Origin: Niveibacterium sp. 24ML
GTDB lineage: Bacteria > Pseudomonadota > Gammaproteobacteria > Burkholderiales > Rhodocyclaceae
DNA length: 64,000 nucleotides
Direction of reading: 5' to 3'
Assembly: GCF_026586805.1 (NCBI RefSeq)
Contig: NZ_JAPFHA010000001.1
Location: 279,849 to 343,848 of the forward strand
The translations under genes were made by a program, and so were the position numbers. Of this stretch, positions 44,319 to 53,024 are shown in pieces (the stretch's first letter is position 1; each line of letters starts with the position of its first letter). A model generated the notes under the pieces. That model ran no database searches. It saw only the letters and a program-made list of their open reading frames with translations, and was not told where the DNA came from.

Positions 44319-46691
44319 ATGCTGATCAGCCCGCCCTTTCTACCTGTACGTAACGCAAACCAAACCGACGCCCAATGGCTGGAGACCGCTATGAGCGGCG
44401 CCGCGCCCGGCTACATCCCGAGGCGCGGAGACAACACGATCGCCGGCAGCTATCCGATCAGCACGGAAATGGGCTGGCATGGTGGTATGCACCTCGTTGC
44501 GCCAAACGGCGCGGATGGTCATGCGCTGGCTGTGCGCGCCATCGCCGACGGGACGGTTGTGTTCATGCGACAACCCACACAAGCCAACGACAATCACGAC
44601 GATCCACTTAATTACGGGGCTCCGGAAGGTGCGCGATGCTGGACAAGCAATGGCGTCGTCGTAATTCGACGCGACACGGAAATCGGCGCGAACGCGCAGG
44701 ACCAGGCGGTTGCGGTGACCTTCTACTCGGTCTATATGCACCTTGATTCGGTCCGCGCGACAGTCGGTATCGGGCGGGCGATTTACCGGAAAGATGAGAT
44801 TGGCGAAGCAGGCTACATCTACGGCCAACCGCATCGCATCCATTTCGAGATTTTCTGCGACGACGCCAACCTACAGCGGCTGGTGGGTCGGAACGCCGGA
44901 GATCTGCCGCTTGACCGCGATGGCCGCAGCGATGTCGTGTTCGGCGAGTTGTATTTCCATCTGCCGGCGGGCACGCCGGTGTATGGGGAGAAGCCGCTGC
45001 GGAACAATCCAATAGCGCACAGTCAGCCCCCAGCGCCCCGTCGCGGCGCTCCACTGCCCCCGATCGCGCCGCTGCAGCCGACGCATACGACAACTGAGGC
45101 GTTTGTCATTGGCCTGCGCTACGCACACGGCGAAGGCGCCGACGGTCACCGAGGAGACGCCACGGTGAACACATACCGAATCGACGGATCAACCGAAGGC
45201 GCGGCGCTCACCGAAACCGATGCGGAATACAACATCTACCGCGACGCCACAGCCATCGCAAACGCTCACCCCGCCGCCACGCGTCCAGCCCCAAGTGCCG
45301 TTTTCGAGCTGCTGCGTTTTGGCCGCGTTATCAACACCGCACACGAAACCCTCGATCCGGCTGACGTGCCGCACTGGCGGCAAATCCGTTACCCCGGCGG
45401 CACGGGATGGGTGAACCTGAATGGAACAAACGTTCACAAGTTCAGCGACGCGGACTTTCCGCACTGGAAGCAATGGAGGCTGATCGACGACAGCACCGAC
45501 GGTGACAGCCGCTGCGATTCCGCCACGATCCTCGCGTGGTTCGACGGAAACCAGAACGGACACGTGGATGCCACCGAAGCCAACGCAGGATTCGCCAGTG
45601 TTCCAGTGCAGGAGAAACTCGACCACGCGATCTGCAAGTTCCCGACAGAATGGTCGGCAGCGACTATCGACGCGCGCTGGGGCTGGCTAAAAACCAGCAC
45701 CGAAGAAAACCCAGCGCCGCTCACCGATGAGGACTTCGCGAAGTTCATGGCGCATGCAAATGCATTGTGTTTTTGGGATGGCGTGGCGGGGCTCCCAGCG
45801 GCGCCGTGGAGGTTTCACCCAGCGCGGTTCATTGAGGCGTTCCGGCGGTGCGGATGGTTGAGTCGTCGAGAAATCACGCAACTGGTCCCGCGGGCGGGAA
45901 TGCCGAATTTCGCGGGCACTTGGGCTGAGGCCGAACGTCGAGTCCTTAGAGTCAATTCGATAAACCTTAATCAAGTCTTTCGCAAGTATGGTTTCGTGAA
46001 TGTGCGGCGGCAAACTGCTTTCCTGGCCCAAGCTTATATAGAGACCGCGTGCCTGAGCCTTCTAGAAGAGGTCGGACGGGCTCATCAGCAAAGGAGGCGT
46101 GACGGAACCTTGTATTGGCCGCAACCCATGATGCAGTACTACGCAGCCTTTTTCGGTCGGGGGCTCATGCAGTTAACATGGGCGGGCACCTATGCAGACT
46201 ATGGCAAGTACCGGGCATTTTCCGACCATCAAGGAAACTACTCCGACGAGCGAATGACGGCGACATCGGAGCACGATTGGGCCGCGCCGACACGAGACGC
46301 CCACGATAATCTAGTGCGCAATCAACGCCGCTGGTCGCCACGCTTCGATCCGGACATTGTCGCGAGCGATGGGTATATCGCTTGCGACAGCGGCACCTTC
46401 TTTTGGGTGCAGAAGCGCTTTACGGGCACGACCAACATCCATAGGCTTGCCGATGCGGGTATCGACACCACGCATATCGGTCGCATGTCAATTCTGGTGA
46501 ACGGTGGAGGGAACGGCTACAACGAACGGTTGCAGTACGCTGCATTCATTGAGCGTTTTCGCGGAGATGGAACCGAGACTGCTCGGACAGGCACCATTAC
46601 CGCGACTAGGCAGGGAATTTCTCATGGTCATTGGACTGAGGGCGCGGCAATCAACCTAAATATCAATTACACGCCACAAAGACCGAATTGA
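44319..46691 (+). CDS. Predicted T6SS effector: M23-like peptidase domain, EF-hand and GH19-like lysozyme domain
   Basis: A 790-residue protein without a signal peptide. An M23-like fold lies at about residues 30-180: GWHGGMHLVAP gives His54 and His58, YMHLDS gives His141, and PHRIHFEIF gives His172 and His175. The usual HxxxD is HxxxH here. A Pro-rich linker lies near residues 215-245, and a clear EF-hand loop (DGNQNGHVDATE) at residues 409-420. The C-terminal part resembles GH19 chitinase/lysozyme: AFLAQAYIETA with Glu575 and FFGRGLMQLTWAGTYADYG with GRG at 613-615. Position after VgrG suggests delivery into the target periplasm. The last third is more AT-rich than the first. Confidence 0.85.
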   Translation: MLISPPFLPVRNANQTDAQWLETAMSGAAPGYIPRRGDNTIAGSYPISTEMGWHGGMHLVAPNGADGHALAVRAIADGTVVFMRQPTQANDNHDDPLNYGAPEGARCWTSNGVVVIRRDTEIGANAQDQAVAVTFYSVYMHLDSVRATVGIGRAIYRKDEIGEAGYIYGQPHRIHFEIFCDDANLQRLVGRNAGDLPLDRDGRSDVVFGELYFHLPAGTPVYGEKPLRNNPIAHSQPPAPRRGAPLPPIAPLQPTHTTTEAFVIGLRYAHGEGADGHRGDATVNTYRIDGSTEGAALTETDAEYNIYRDATAIANAHPAATRPAPSAVFELLRFGRVINTAHETLDPADVPHWRQIRYPGGTGWVNLNGTNVHKFSDADFPHWKQWRLIDDSTDGDSRCDSATILAWFDGNQNGHVDATEANAGFASVPVQEKLDHAICKFPTEWSAATIDARWGWLKTSTEENPAPLTDEDFAKFMAHANALCFWDGVAGLPAAPWRFHPARFIEAFRRCGWLSRREITQLVPRAGMPNFAGTWAEAERRVLRVNSINLNQVFRKYGFVNVRRQTAFLAQAYIETACLSLLEEVGRAHQQRRRDGTLYWPQPMMQYYAAFFGRGLMQLTWAGTYADYGKYRAFSDHQGNYSDERMTATSEHDWAAPTRDAHDNLVRNQRRWSPRFDPDIVASDGYIACDSGTFFWVQKRFTGTTNIHRLADAGIDTTHIGRMSILVNGGGNGYNERLQYAAFIERFRGDGTETARTGTITATRQGISHGHWTEGAAINLNINYTPQRPN

Positions 46692-46707
46692 CAGAGGCCT
46701 ACAGAAA

Positions 46708-47373
46708 ATGCTGAGAAGACCGATACTCGCTGTACTCGTCATTTGCGGCTTGATTGGAGTTACTTCGCTTTCGGAAGCGAGGGAGAGACTCGAGTTCTCT
46801 GACGCGGAGCGATTGATTGGTGAGTGCCAGATCTCTTTGACCGAGACGGCGCATCTAAGAATAGAAGAGGCATTCAAGATCACGGACCCTCCGCCTTCGT
46901 GCAACATTGAATTCGATAGGCGAGACAAGGTATCTGCGGGCGGAATTGGGGTTCTCGTCCGCATGCGAGACCTAGATACGGATGAGAACTACGGGCTTGG
47001 TTTTGTTCGCGCCACTGGAGAGCGAGAACAATGGAAATTCGAGGGCACGTCCGACCTGTTGCTCGACAGTCACATTCTCAAACGTAGCTTCACCCAAGTA
47101 CAAAGTGGCGATGAAACCTTGCTGGTAGGGCGCCAACTGCTGCGTGGAAAGATGCCCAATGGAGGTGTCACCGAATTGCCGGGTATTCGCATCCTCCGCA
47201 TCGCCCCGCAATTCGTGATTAGCGCGCAGATGAATTTTCAGCCGATGACAGGCGGACTGTCCGTAAAGGCCTACCAGCAGCGCCTAGATGCCGTGAGCCA
47301 GGAGCTCATCGACATTGTGAAGAGCATTCGCCCAACGCCTGGGCAACCCGGCCCCACTGTTCGCCAGCGTTGA
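46708..47373 (+). CDS. Exported protein after the effector, candidate immunity protein
   Basis: This 221-residue protein has a signal peptide (MLRRPILAVLVICGLIGVTSLSEA) and no membrane segment afterwards, so it is periplasmic. The mature part is beta-rich with ECQISLTETAHLRIEEAF and VISAQMNFQPMTGG. No family is recognised. A periplasmic location 16 bp downstream of a cell-wall effector is what an immunity protein needs. Base use is AT-rich, as in the end of the effector. Its stop overlaps the next gene. Confidence 0.7.
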   Translation: MLRRPILAVLVICGLIGVTSLSEARERLEFSDAERLIGECQISLTETAHLRIEEAFKITDPPPSCNIEFDRRDKVSAGGIGVLVRMRDLDTDENYGLGFVRATGEREQWKFEGTSDLLLDSHILKRSFTQVQSGDETLLVGRQLLRGKMPNGGVTELPGIRILRIAPQFVISAQMNFQPMTGGLSVKAYQQRLDAVSQELIDIVKSIRPTPGQPGPTVRQR

Positions 47374-48269
47374 AAGCAGCACATCCTCTGCGTTGCCCGG
47401 CGAGCGCAATCATGGGCTTGATATCGGCGATCGTTGGGCACCTCGCATGCGCCGAGAATCTGCCGGCCCCGGACGTCCGATACGTCATTCTGGACAATCC
47501 CAACGAGCTTGGCCTGGGCTTTCTGTGGGACAACAAAACCCTCTATGTCGGTGGGTGTAGAACACTTGACGTTGAGCGCGGAGTCCTGGAACAACGGTGC
47601 CGATACCCCGAGAACATCAAATGGGGGCACATCAGCCCGGACGGGTCACTCCTGCTCGCCACAACCATCGCATCCGGTACATCAAAAGCCATTTCATACC
47701 AGATCGATGCACAGACAGGACGCATACAGTCGTCACACCCGGGGATGTTCTTCTCACCACCGGTTGCCGTGCACCCCAGCAACCAGTACTGGGCCGTCCC
47801 GAGAGCCGGCAAAACATCTGCCGCCTCGGAAACCGTCTCAATCGTTAATCGAAGCTGGCGGACACTTAAGAGTGGAATCTACGCGGGCAGTCAACGGCTA
47901 TTCTCATTGCAGTTCTCACCGGATGGATCACGGCTCATCGCGAATGGTGGAGATCCTGATGACGGCGCAGTGATCAGCACGGCGACGTGGCAGCAGGATG
48001 CAAGCGCAGATGCGCATCCGAAACTCAATGGACTTGTCGCGTGGAGCCCAGATCATCGGTTCGGATTCAGAGTGGCCGGAAAGGTCGGGGTGGTGATCGA
48101 CCTCAAGTCGCAAGACATCGTCGCGCAACTCGAAATCGACATGACAGATGAAGAACCGCAAGCTGCCTTTAGCAGTGACAGTCGCCGGGTTGCTGTCAAA
48201 GGCTACCGCCTCATGGACGGGGTGCGGCGCTATTCAGTCGGGTGGCTTGATCTCCAGCAGCACGAGTAG
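47370..48269 (+). CDS. Exported beta-propeller-like protein, possible second immunity or accessory protein
   Basis: This 299-residue protein probably starts at a TTG (47370) overlapping the previous stop (TTGA), giving a long signal-like N-terminus (KAAHPLRCPASAIMGLISAI, then VGHLACAEN). An internal ATG at 47412 is the alternative. The body has propeller-like repeats: WGHISPDGSLLLATT, LQFSPDGSRLIANGG, AWSPDHRFGFRV, AFSSDSRRVAVKG. No family is identified. Coupling to the candidate immunity gene suggests a joint role. Confidence 0.68.
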   Translation: MKAAHPLRCPASAIMGLISAIVGHLACAENLPAPDVRYVILDNPNELGLGFLWDNKTLYVGGCRTLDVERGVLEQRCRYPENIKWGHISPDGSLLLATTIASGTSKAISYQIDAQTGRIQSSHPGMFFSPPVAVHPSNQYWAVPRAGKTSAASETVSIVNRSWRTLKSGIYAGSQRLFSLQFSPDGSRLIANGGDPDDGAVISTATWQQDASADAHPKLNGLVAWSPDHRFGFRVAGKVGVVIDLKSQDIVAQLEIDMTDEEPQAAFSSDSRRVAVKGYRLMDGVRRYSVGWLDLQQHE

Positions 48270-48478
48270 CAGCAACCAGTGAGATGTGAGTACAACGCGC
48301 GCCTTGGATATCTCGCCGACACGGGCAACTCAGCTCAGTAGAGCGAAGTAGCGCCGGCAATACAACAACATGCATCAGAGCGAAGCCTGTTCGAAGGGCA
48401 GCGAAAACGAGATCCGCGCTCTGTGCGGAGTCGTGACTTTGCGGCACACTGCCGCGACGCCCCTCACCCACTGCCGCA

Positions 48479-49228
48479 ATGACGCGCCTTCGGATCTGTT
48501 CGTACAACATTCACAAGGGTTTTTCGCAGTTCAATCGCCGCATGGTGATCCATGATTTGCGCGATCGGCTGCGGGGGCTCAATTCGGATCTGGTGTTCCT
48601 GCAGGAGGTGCAAGGTCTGCATCTGGGGCACGAGGCGACGCACGACGACTGGCCGGCGATGCCGCAGCATGAGTTTCTGGCGCAGGGGCATTGGCAGCAG
48701 ACGGCCTACGGTGGCAACGCGGTGTATCGGCAGGGTCACCATGGCAATGCGCTGATTTCCAAGCTACCGATTCTCACTGCCGACAATCAGGATGTGTCGC
48801 TGACCCGCTTTGAGCGGCGTGGGCTGCTGCATTGCGTGGTGGGCATGGATAACGGGGTGCCGCTGCATACGATCTGCGTCCATGTCTCGCTGACCGATGC
48901 GCAGCGGCGGCGGCAGCTTTCAAGCCTGATCGAACGCGTGCATGACGAGATTCCGCCCGACGCACCGGTCATCATCGCCGGTGACTTCAATGACTGGCGC
49001 AACAAGGCCAACGACTGGCTGGCGCGCCAGCTCGGGATGCACGAAGTATTCACCCAGCTCACCGGCCGGCCGGCGCGCAGCTTCCCGAGCAAGTTGCCGG
49101 TGCTTACGCTGGACCGCATCTATGTGCGCCACCTGAAGCCGCTCAACGCAGCCGTGCTGCGCGGCCACGGCTGGGCCAATGTTTCCGACCATGCACCGCT
49201 GACCGCGGAACTGGCCTACACCGGCTGA
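48479..49228 (+). CDS. Endonuclease/exonuclease/phosphatase-family protein (YbhP-like)
   Basis: This 249-residue protein has the DNase I-like fold motifs: CSYNIHKGF, LVFLQEVQGLHL with the metal-binding glutamate, VIIAGDFNDW, and the C-terminal SDHAPLTAEL with the catalytic Asp-His. Its stop overlaps the clsB start (TGATG), the ybhP-clsB order also found in E. coli. No signal peptide is seen. It may hydrolyse a phosphodiester in lipid or nucleotide metabolism. Confidence 0.9.
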   Translation: MTRLRICSYNIHKGFSQFNRRMVIHDLRDRLRGLNSDLVFLQEVQGLHLGHEATHDDWPAMPQHEFLAQGHWQQTAYGGNAVYRQGHHGNALISKLPILTADNQDVSLTRFERRGLLHCVVGMDNGVPLHTICVHVSLTDAQRRRQLSSLIERVHDEIPPDAPVIIAGDFNDWRNKANDWLARQLGMHEVFTQLTGRPARSFPSKLPVLTLDRIYVRHLKPLNAAVLRGHGWANVSDHAPLTAELAYTG

Positions 49229-50400
49229 TGCCTGCGCCGCTGCTACCCGGCAACCAGCTCACGCTGCTTGAATGCGGCGCGCGCTACTTCCCTGCGCTGA
49301 TCGCTGCGATTGACTCAGCGCAGCAGGAAGTGCGGCTGGAAACCTACATCTACGCGCTGGATGCCTCGGCCGAAGCCGTCACCGCCGCGCTGATCCGCGC
49401 GGCAGAACGCGGCTGTGCGGTGCGGGTGCTGGTGGATGGCTTCGGCGGGCGCGAATTTGTCGACCACACCGCCCCGCGCCTGCGTGCCGCGGGCGTGGAC
49501 GTGCTGATCTATCGGCAGGAGTTGAAAGCCTTTCGCATTCGCCGCCACCGCCTGCGGCGCCTGCACCGCAAGCTGGCGGTGATCGATGCGCGGGTGGCCT
49601 TTGTGGGCGGCATCAACATCATCGACGATTGCGATCAGCCCGATGCGGCCCCGCGCTTTGACTACGCGGTACGTGTAGAAGGCCCCCTGCTCGGGCCGAT
49701 CCACGAATCGGTGCATCGCGTGTGGTGGCTGGTCAGTTGGGCCGGACTTCGCAGACGGCCGCAGCGCGCCAGTGCGCTGGCGCCTGCGCCGCTCCCGGCC
49801 GGTAAGGTACGTGCCGCATTCGTGGTGCGCGACAACTTGCGCAACCGGCGCGAGATCGAAGCCGCCTACCTGGATGCGATTGGCGCGGCGCGGCGCGAGG
49901 TGGTGATTGCGAATGCCTACTTCCTGCCCGGCCGCCGCTTCCGCCAGGCGCTGATCGAAGCCGCGCACCGCGGTTGCAACGTTGTGCTGGTGCTGCAAGG
50001 GCGGGTTGAGTACGCCTTGCTGCACTACGCAACCCGCGCGCTTTACCCGCACCTGCTCGGCGGCGGCGTGCGGATCTTCGAGTACCAGCGCAGTTTCCTG
50101 CACGCCAAGGTAGCGGTGTGTGACGGGCACTGGGCCACGGTGGGCTCCTCGAACATTGATCCGTTCAGCCTGATGCTGGCGCGCGAAGCCAACGTCGTGG
50201 TGCGCGATAACGGCTTTGCAGCCGAGCTGCGCAGCAGCCTTGAACGGGCGATGCACGATGGCGCCACCGAACTGCACCTGGCCGACTACCAGCGCGCGCC
50301 GTGGTATCAGCGCCTGACCAACTGGGGCGCCTACGCGCTGGTACGGGCGATGATGGGCATCGTTGGGGTGCGCCACGCCGGGCATGGCCCGCGCAACTGA
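49228..50400 (+). CDS. clsB: Cardiolipin synthase ClsB (YbhO)
   Basis: This 390-residue phospholipase-D-superfamily enzyme has two HKD motifs: HRKLAVIDARVAFVGGINI and HAKVAVCDGHWATVGSSNID. It makes cardiolipin from phosphatidylglycerol or phosphatidylethanolamine at the inner membrane. It lacks the N-terminal membrane helices of ClsA, as ClsB proteins do. It is coupled to the upstream YbhP-like gene. Confidence 0.93.
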   Translation: MPAPLLPGNQLTLLECGARYFPALIAAIDSAQQEVRLETYIYALDASAEAVTAALIRAAERGCAVRVLVDGFGGREFVDHTAPRLRAAGVDVLIYRQELKAFRIRRHRLRRLHRKLAVIDARVAFVGGINIIDDCDQPDAAPRFDYAVRVEGPLLGPIHESVHRVWWLVSWAGLRRRPQRASALAPAPLPAGKVRAAFVVRDNLRNRREIEAAYLDAIGAARREVVIANAYFLPGRRFRQALIEAAHRGCNVVLVLQGRVEYALLHYATRALYPHLLGGGVRIFEYQRSFLHAKVAVCDGHWATVGSSNIDPFSLMLAREANVVVRDNGFAAELRSSLERAMHDGATELHLADYQRAPWYQRLTNWGAYALVRAMMGIVGVRHAGHGPRN

Positions 50401-50522
50401 TCGGCACCGGTGTCGATTCGACCCTCGGCGATGGCGATTCGTCGCGCGCGGCTCAGCGATAATCACCGCCTCGCCGACACTGCCGCCATCGGCAAGGTCC
50501 AAGGGATGAAGCACTCCGCACC

Positions 50523-51605
50523 ATGATCACGCAATCACACGCCAAGACGCCGCGCGCCCTCACCACGGTGCTGCTGCGCGAGCTGCCGCTCGTGCTCATC
50601 TTCAACACCGTGTTCGCCGCACTCTGGACGGCGATCTCGGGCAGCACCTTCGCCGAGGCGCTTCTGTTCAGCCAGTGCATCGGCCTGATGTGCTTTGCCG
50701 TGGCCACGCCCACCAACTACATCCCCACCGTCGCGGGCAAACTTGCCTACGGCGTGGTGGCGGCGGTGCTCGGTGTCACCGGCGGCTTGATGCTGGCCGC
50801 CACGCTGGCCGGCTATGGCCCCACCGCGCCATTCAAGATGTCGCCCTACGGCTGGCGCCTGAGCTTCGGTTTTTCCACCCTCGCCTTCATCGCAACCTTT
50901 GGCTTCTTCTGGTGGCAAGAGCGCGAACAGCGCCACAAGGCAGACATGGCGATCCGCGCCGCGCAAGCCGAAGCTGCCCGCAACGAGGCCGAACGGGCCG
51001 CCGCCAGCGCGCAGCTGGCCGCGCTGCAGGCACAGATCGAACCACATTTTCTCTTCAACACGCTGGCCAACCTTCGCGGCCTGATCACCCGCGACCCCGA
51101 ACTCGCCCGGCAACTGCTCGATCGCCTGATCGAATGGCTGCGCGCCACCCTCACGGCATCACGCACGGCCAGCACGACACTGGGCGCCGAAGTCGACCTG
51201 CTGGCCGCCTACCTCGAGATCCAGCGAATCCGCATGGGCGGGCGACTGACGGTCGAGATCGACATCGACCCGACGCTGCGCAGCGCCATGCTGCCCCCGC
51301 TGCTGATGCAGCCCTTGGTTGAAAACGCGATTGCGCACGGCCTTGAACCCAAGCCCGGCGCGGTGCGCATCCGCCTGTGCGCCGAGCGCAGCGGCGAGCA
51401 CCTACGCCTGAGCGTGACCGACGACGGCCTGGGCTTTGGCGCCAGCTCATCTAGCGGCGCAGGCATGGGGCTCGACAACGTGCATGCAAGGCTGGCCTCG
51501 CACTTTGGCAGCGCGGCGCACCTGAGCATTGAAAGCCCACCCGAAGGCGGCGTGCGCGCGGTGATCCACATCCCCCTCGCCGCATTGCCCGGAGCCCCCG
51601 CATGA
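50523..51605 (+). CDS. LytS/AlgZ-type sensor histidine kinase
   Basis: This 360-residue membrane kinase has about four helices in the first 130 residues (LVLIFNTVFAALWTAISG, GVVAAVLGVTGGLMLAATL, LAFIATFGFFWW), a helical linker and a His_kinase domain with IEPHFLFNTLANLRGLI (His175). The ATPase domain shows LLMQPLVENAIAHGLEP and DDGLGFG. It overlaps the response-regulator gene by four bases, so the two form a system. Confidence 0.93.
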   Translation: MITQSHAKTPRALTTVLLRELPLVLIFNTVFAALWTAISGSTFAEALLFSQCIGLMCFAVATPTNYIPTVAGKLAYGVVAAVLGVTGGLMLAATLAGYGPTAPFKMSPYGWRLSFGFSTLAFIATFGFFWWQEREQRHKADMAIRAAQAEAARNEAERAAASAQLAALQAQIEPHFLFNTLANLRGLITRDPELARQLLDRLIEWLRATLTASRTASTTLGAEVDLLAAYLEIQRIRMGGRLTVEIDIDPTLRSAMLPPLLMQPLVENAIAHGLEPKPGAVRIRLCAERSGEHLRLSVTDDGLGFGASSSSGAGMGLDNVHARLASHFGSAAHLSIESPPEGGVRAVIHIPLAALPGAPA

Positions 51606-52378
51606 GCCCCCCGATCAGCGCCCTCATCGCCGACGACGAACCGCTGCTGCGCGCCGACCTTGCCGACGAACTGGCACGGCTCTGGCCCGAGCTTCAGATC
51701 GTGGCCCAGGCCGAAGACGGCCCCGCCGCGCTCGCAGCCTGCCGCGCGGCAAAACCGCAGATCGCGTTCCTCGATATCCGCATGCCCGGCATGAGCGGCA
51801 TGGACGTCGCACGCGCATTGCTGGCAGAAGGCACGGCGCCGCTGATGGTGTTTGTCACCGCCTACGACAGCTTCGCGATTGAAGCCTTCGAACGCGAGGC
51901 GGTGGACTACCTGCTCAAACCGGTCACCGAAGCGCGGCTTGCGCAATGCATTGGCAAGCTCAAGAAAAGGCTCGAGGCCCCCGCGGCCACGCCGGACATC
52001 AGCGCCCTGCTTGCAGCACTGCAAGGCAGCCTTGCCGGGCAGGCCGCGCCGGCGCGATTGAACTGGATTCGCGCCGCGGTGGGCGATACGGTGAAGATGA
52101 TTCCGGTCAGCGAGGTGATCTACTTCGCCGCAACCGACAAGTACATCGCCGTGTTCACCCGCGAGGGCGAATCCTTGATCCGCACCCCGCTCAAGGAGCT
52201 GCTGGACCAGCTCGACCCGGTGCACTTTCAGCAGATTCACCGCGGCATGATCGTGAATCTGCGCCATGTGCAGAACGCCCGCTCCGACGGCAATGGCCGG
52301 GTACTGCTGCGCCTGGCGGGCCGGCCCGAAACCCTCACGGTATCGCGCAGCTACGCCCACCTGTTCCGACAGATGTAG
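51602..52378 (+). CDS. LytTR-family response regulator
   Basis: This 258-residue protein has a receiver with DDE at residues 11-13 and Asp58 (FLDIRMPGMSG), then a LytTR DNA-binding domain (about residues 155-258) with VIYFAATDKYIAVFT and FQQIHRGMIVNLRHV. It is the partner of the upstream kinase. Such pairs often control envelope or surface traits; no target box was identified here. Confidence 0.94.
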   Translation: MSPPISALIADDEPLLRADLADELARLWPELQIVAQAEDGPAALAACRAAKPQIAFLDIRMPGMSGMDVARALLAEGTAPLMVFVTAYDSFAIEAFEREAVDYLLKPVTEARLAQCIGKLKKRLEAPAATPDISALLAALQGSLAGQAAPARLNWIRAAVGDTVKMIPVSEVIYFAATDKYIAVFTREGESLIRTPLKELLDQLDPVHFQQIHRGMIVNLRHVQNARSDGNGRVLLRLAGRPETLTVSRSYAHLFRQM

Positions 52379-52394
52379 CGGCAGCGTCAGGCGT

Positions 52395-52817
52395 TCAGAG
52401 GTTCTCTTCCTTGTGGGTGTAGTCGTGGCGGCTGTCGCGGGTGTTCTTCTGCACCGCAATCGCCGCGAACATGCTCAGGGCAAAGGCCATTGCGTAGAAG
52501 CCCTTTTCGCTCGGCATCAGCGTGGCATTCCACAGGCCCACCGCCAGCAGCACAATCGCGATTGCTACCGACAGCCACGATAGCCCGTAGTAAATGCCGG
52601 TCACCGGGATGCCTTCAAGCCGGTCACGCACGCACTTCTGCAGCGACACCGCCGAGAACAGCCCGTAAAGGATCACGGTGAAGTAGTAACCCTTCTCGTT
52701 GAGCTGCATGGTGTTCGCGTTCCAGAGGCCGATCAGATAGGCGCCAACCCCCAGGAACAGGGCCGCCCAGGACGCGCCCACGAATGCGGCGGTAGGTTTC
52801 TGGTATTCGATGGTCAT
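52395..52817 (-). CDS. yiaA: YiaA/YiaB-family inner-membrane protein
   Basis: This 140-residue protein has four helices in two YiaAB repeats: [19 protein letters not shown] then [21 protein letters not shown], and [19 protein letters not shown] then [21 protein letters not shown]. The repeats share GLWNA and EKG motifs, showing internal duplication. Function is not established. It converges with the response regulator, 16 bp apart. Confidence 0.92.
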   Translation of the reverse strand: MTIEYQKPTAAFVGASWAALFLGVGAYLIGLWNANTMQLNEKGYYFTVILYGLFSAVSLQKCVRDRLEGIPVTGIYYGLSWLSVAIAIVLLAVGLWNATLMPSEKGFYAMAFALSMFAAIAVQKNTRDSRHDYTHKEENL

Positions 52818-53024
52818 CGTCGTTCTCTCTATTCCTGATCAAGGTTGGCGCGCGGTCGTGGTGCCGGCACGCGCTGGCCGGATTCTCAGCCACGCCACGC
52901 AAACTGGCGCGGCAGGATTTGTGCCCCGGCTGCAAATTTGCGCGTGCGTTTGCGGCATCGCAAGGGCGCCGCGCCACGGTATCGAAATCTGCCACCGCGC
53001 GGCGCACCGGGCCTTCCCTGTTCC

